Below are positions 63,701 to 64,000 of a stretch of DNA of 64,000 nucleotides, in pieces. The notes under the pieces were generated by a model, which saw only the letters and a list, made by a program, of their open reading frames with translations, made no database searches and was not told the DNA's origin. Positions within the stretch are counted from its first letter, which is position 1. Each line of letters starts with the position of its first letter. The stretch spans positions 7,851-71,850 of the forward strand of contig JASDWX010000059.1 of the NCBI GenBank assembly GCA_041890515.1, given 5' to 3'. The position numbers were made by a program, and so were the translations under genes. The DNA is from Colwellia_A sp041890515. GTDB lineage: Bacteria > Pseudomonadota > Gammaproteobacteria > Enterobacterales > Alteromonadaceae.

Positions 63701-64000
63701 AATCAGACATTAATGGTATGTCTCGTGCAAATTGGTTAGTTCAAAACTTGTCTGATGAAGGTCAACAATCTGAACTAGAGCAAATCGCTGAGCAATACGA
63801 CAACATTAAAGCTGATTTCGATAAGAAGTTTGAAATCAAACGCCGTAAGATCACTCAAGGTGCTGATTTAGCGCCAGGCGTTCTTAAAATCATTAAAGTT
63901 TACTTAGCGATAAAACGTCACATCCAACCGGGTGATAAAATGGCCGGTCGTCATGGTAACAAGGGTGTTATTTCAAACGTAGTACCTGTTGAAGATATGC
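60742..64000 (+). CDS. rpoB: RNA polymerase beta subunit (partial, runs off the window)
   Basis: Starts [20 protein letters not shown] at 60742 (TGAGGAA upstream) and stays open to the last base, giving 1086 residues of about 1340. The rifampicin cluster ([20 protein letters not shown], then [10 protein letters not shown], near 62267-62360) is wild type. [12 protein letters not shown] and the final [13 protein letters not shown] also match. The stop lies outside the window. Transcribed with rplJL past the attenuator. Confidence 0.98.
   Translation, partial: [1086 protein letters not shown]

Overview
The window reads as chromosome from a marine gammaproteobacterium of the order Alteromonadales, most likely the Colwelliaceae (Colwellia or Thalassotalea type). 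This rests on low G+C, dense short operons, the S10/spc/alpha-type ribosomal clusters, hslVU followed by a DUF971 gene, and many small DUF families usual in that group. Genus-level placement is inference. A run of ten Ns at 21040-21049 shows that this is scaffolded assembly.

Regions. (1) 1-6884: an NfeD gene, then a histidine-utilisation locus. hutC-hutH-hutU face left and hutI faces right, with palindromic HutC-type operators between them. (2) 7064-12538: two membrane GGDEF-EAL proteins, one degenerate and one with an intact EAL domain, flanking rraA, then a decayed chemoreceptor gene. (3) 12605-17899: DUF971, hslU, hslV behind a heat-shock-like promoter, an FtsN-like SPOR protein and priA. 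(4) 18153-23401: rpmE, an ECF sigma/anti-sigma/DUF4097 unit, dnaB (broken only by the assembly gap) and alr. (5) 23590-28811: cheX-like gene, DUF6702-M1 peptidase pair, zur and an nhaR-like regulator. (6) 29112-38142: accessory region with a Rap1a-like secreted protein, a Tat-exported dienelactone hydrolase between two YjbR relics, a truncated GntR/MocR gene beside a PLP decarboxylase, small DUF genes, a flavin reductase-DUF3429-DCC-SDR operon and a MipA-like porin. (7) 38297-43028: a four-gene operon for a glycerate-linked sugar, probably glucosylglycerate: GH13 phosphorylase, glycosyltransferase, HAD phosphatase and glycerate kinase. (8) 43397-45550: lipoprotein, CIA30, Trp-rich protein and FAH-family hydrolase, then a decayed ISAs1-like transposase. 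(9) 46391-54932: spc and alpha operons, rplN to rplQ. (10) 55084-64000: prkB, an osmC-type gene, tRNA-Trp, secE-nusG, rplKA, rplJL and the first part of rpoB.

How the parts work together. HutH, HutU and HutI carry histidine to formiminoglutamate under HutC control; the final hutG or hutF step is not here. The sugar cluster contains both synthesis (glycosyltransferase plus phosphatase) and recycling (phosphorylase plus kinase) of one compatible solute. The ribosomal part keeps several classic control elements: the S4 alpha-operon pseudoknot, the L10 leader and the rplL-rpoB attenuator.

The most unusual large-scale point is that the spc operon starts at rplN behind its own promoter, with no S10 operon upstream and an IS relic in its place, and that the secE-rpoB cluster follows the alpha operon instead of preceding the S10 operon. 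No phage, CRISPR array or intact insertion sequence was seen.
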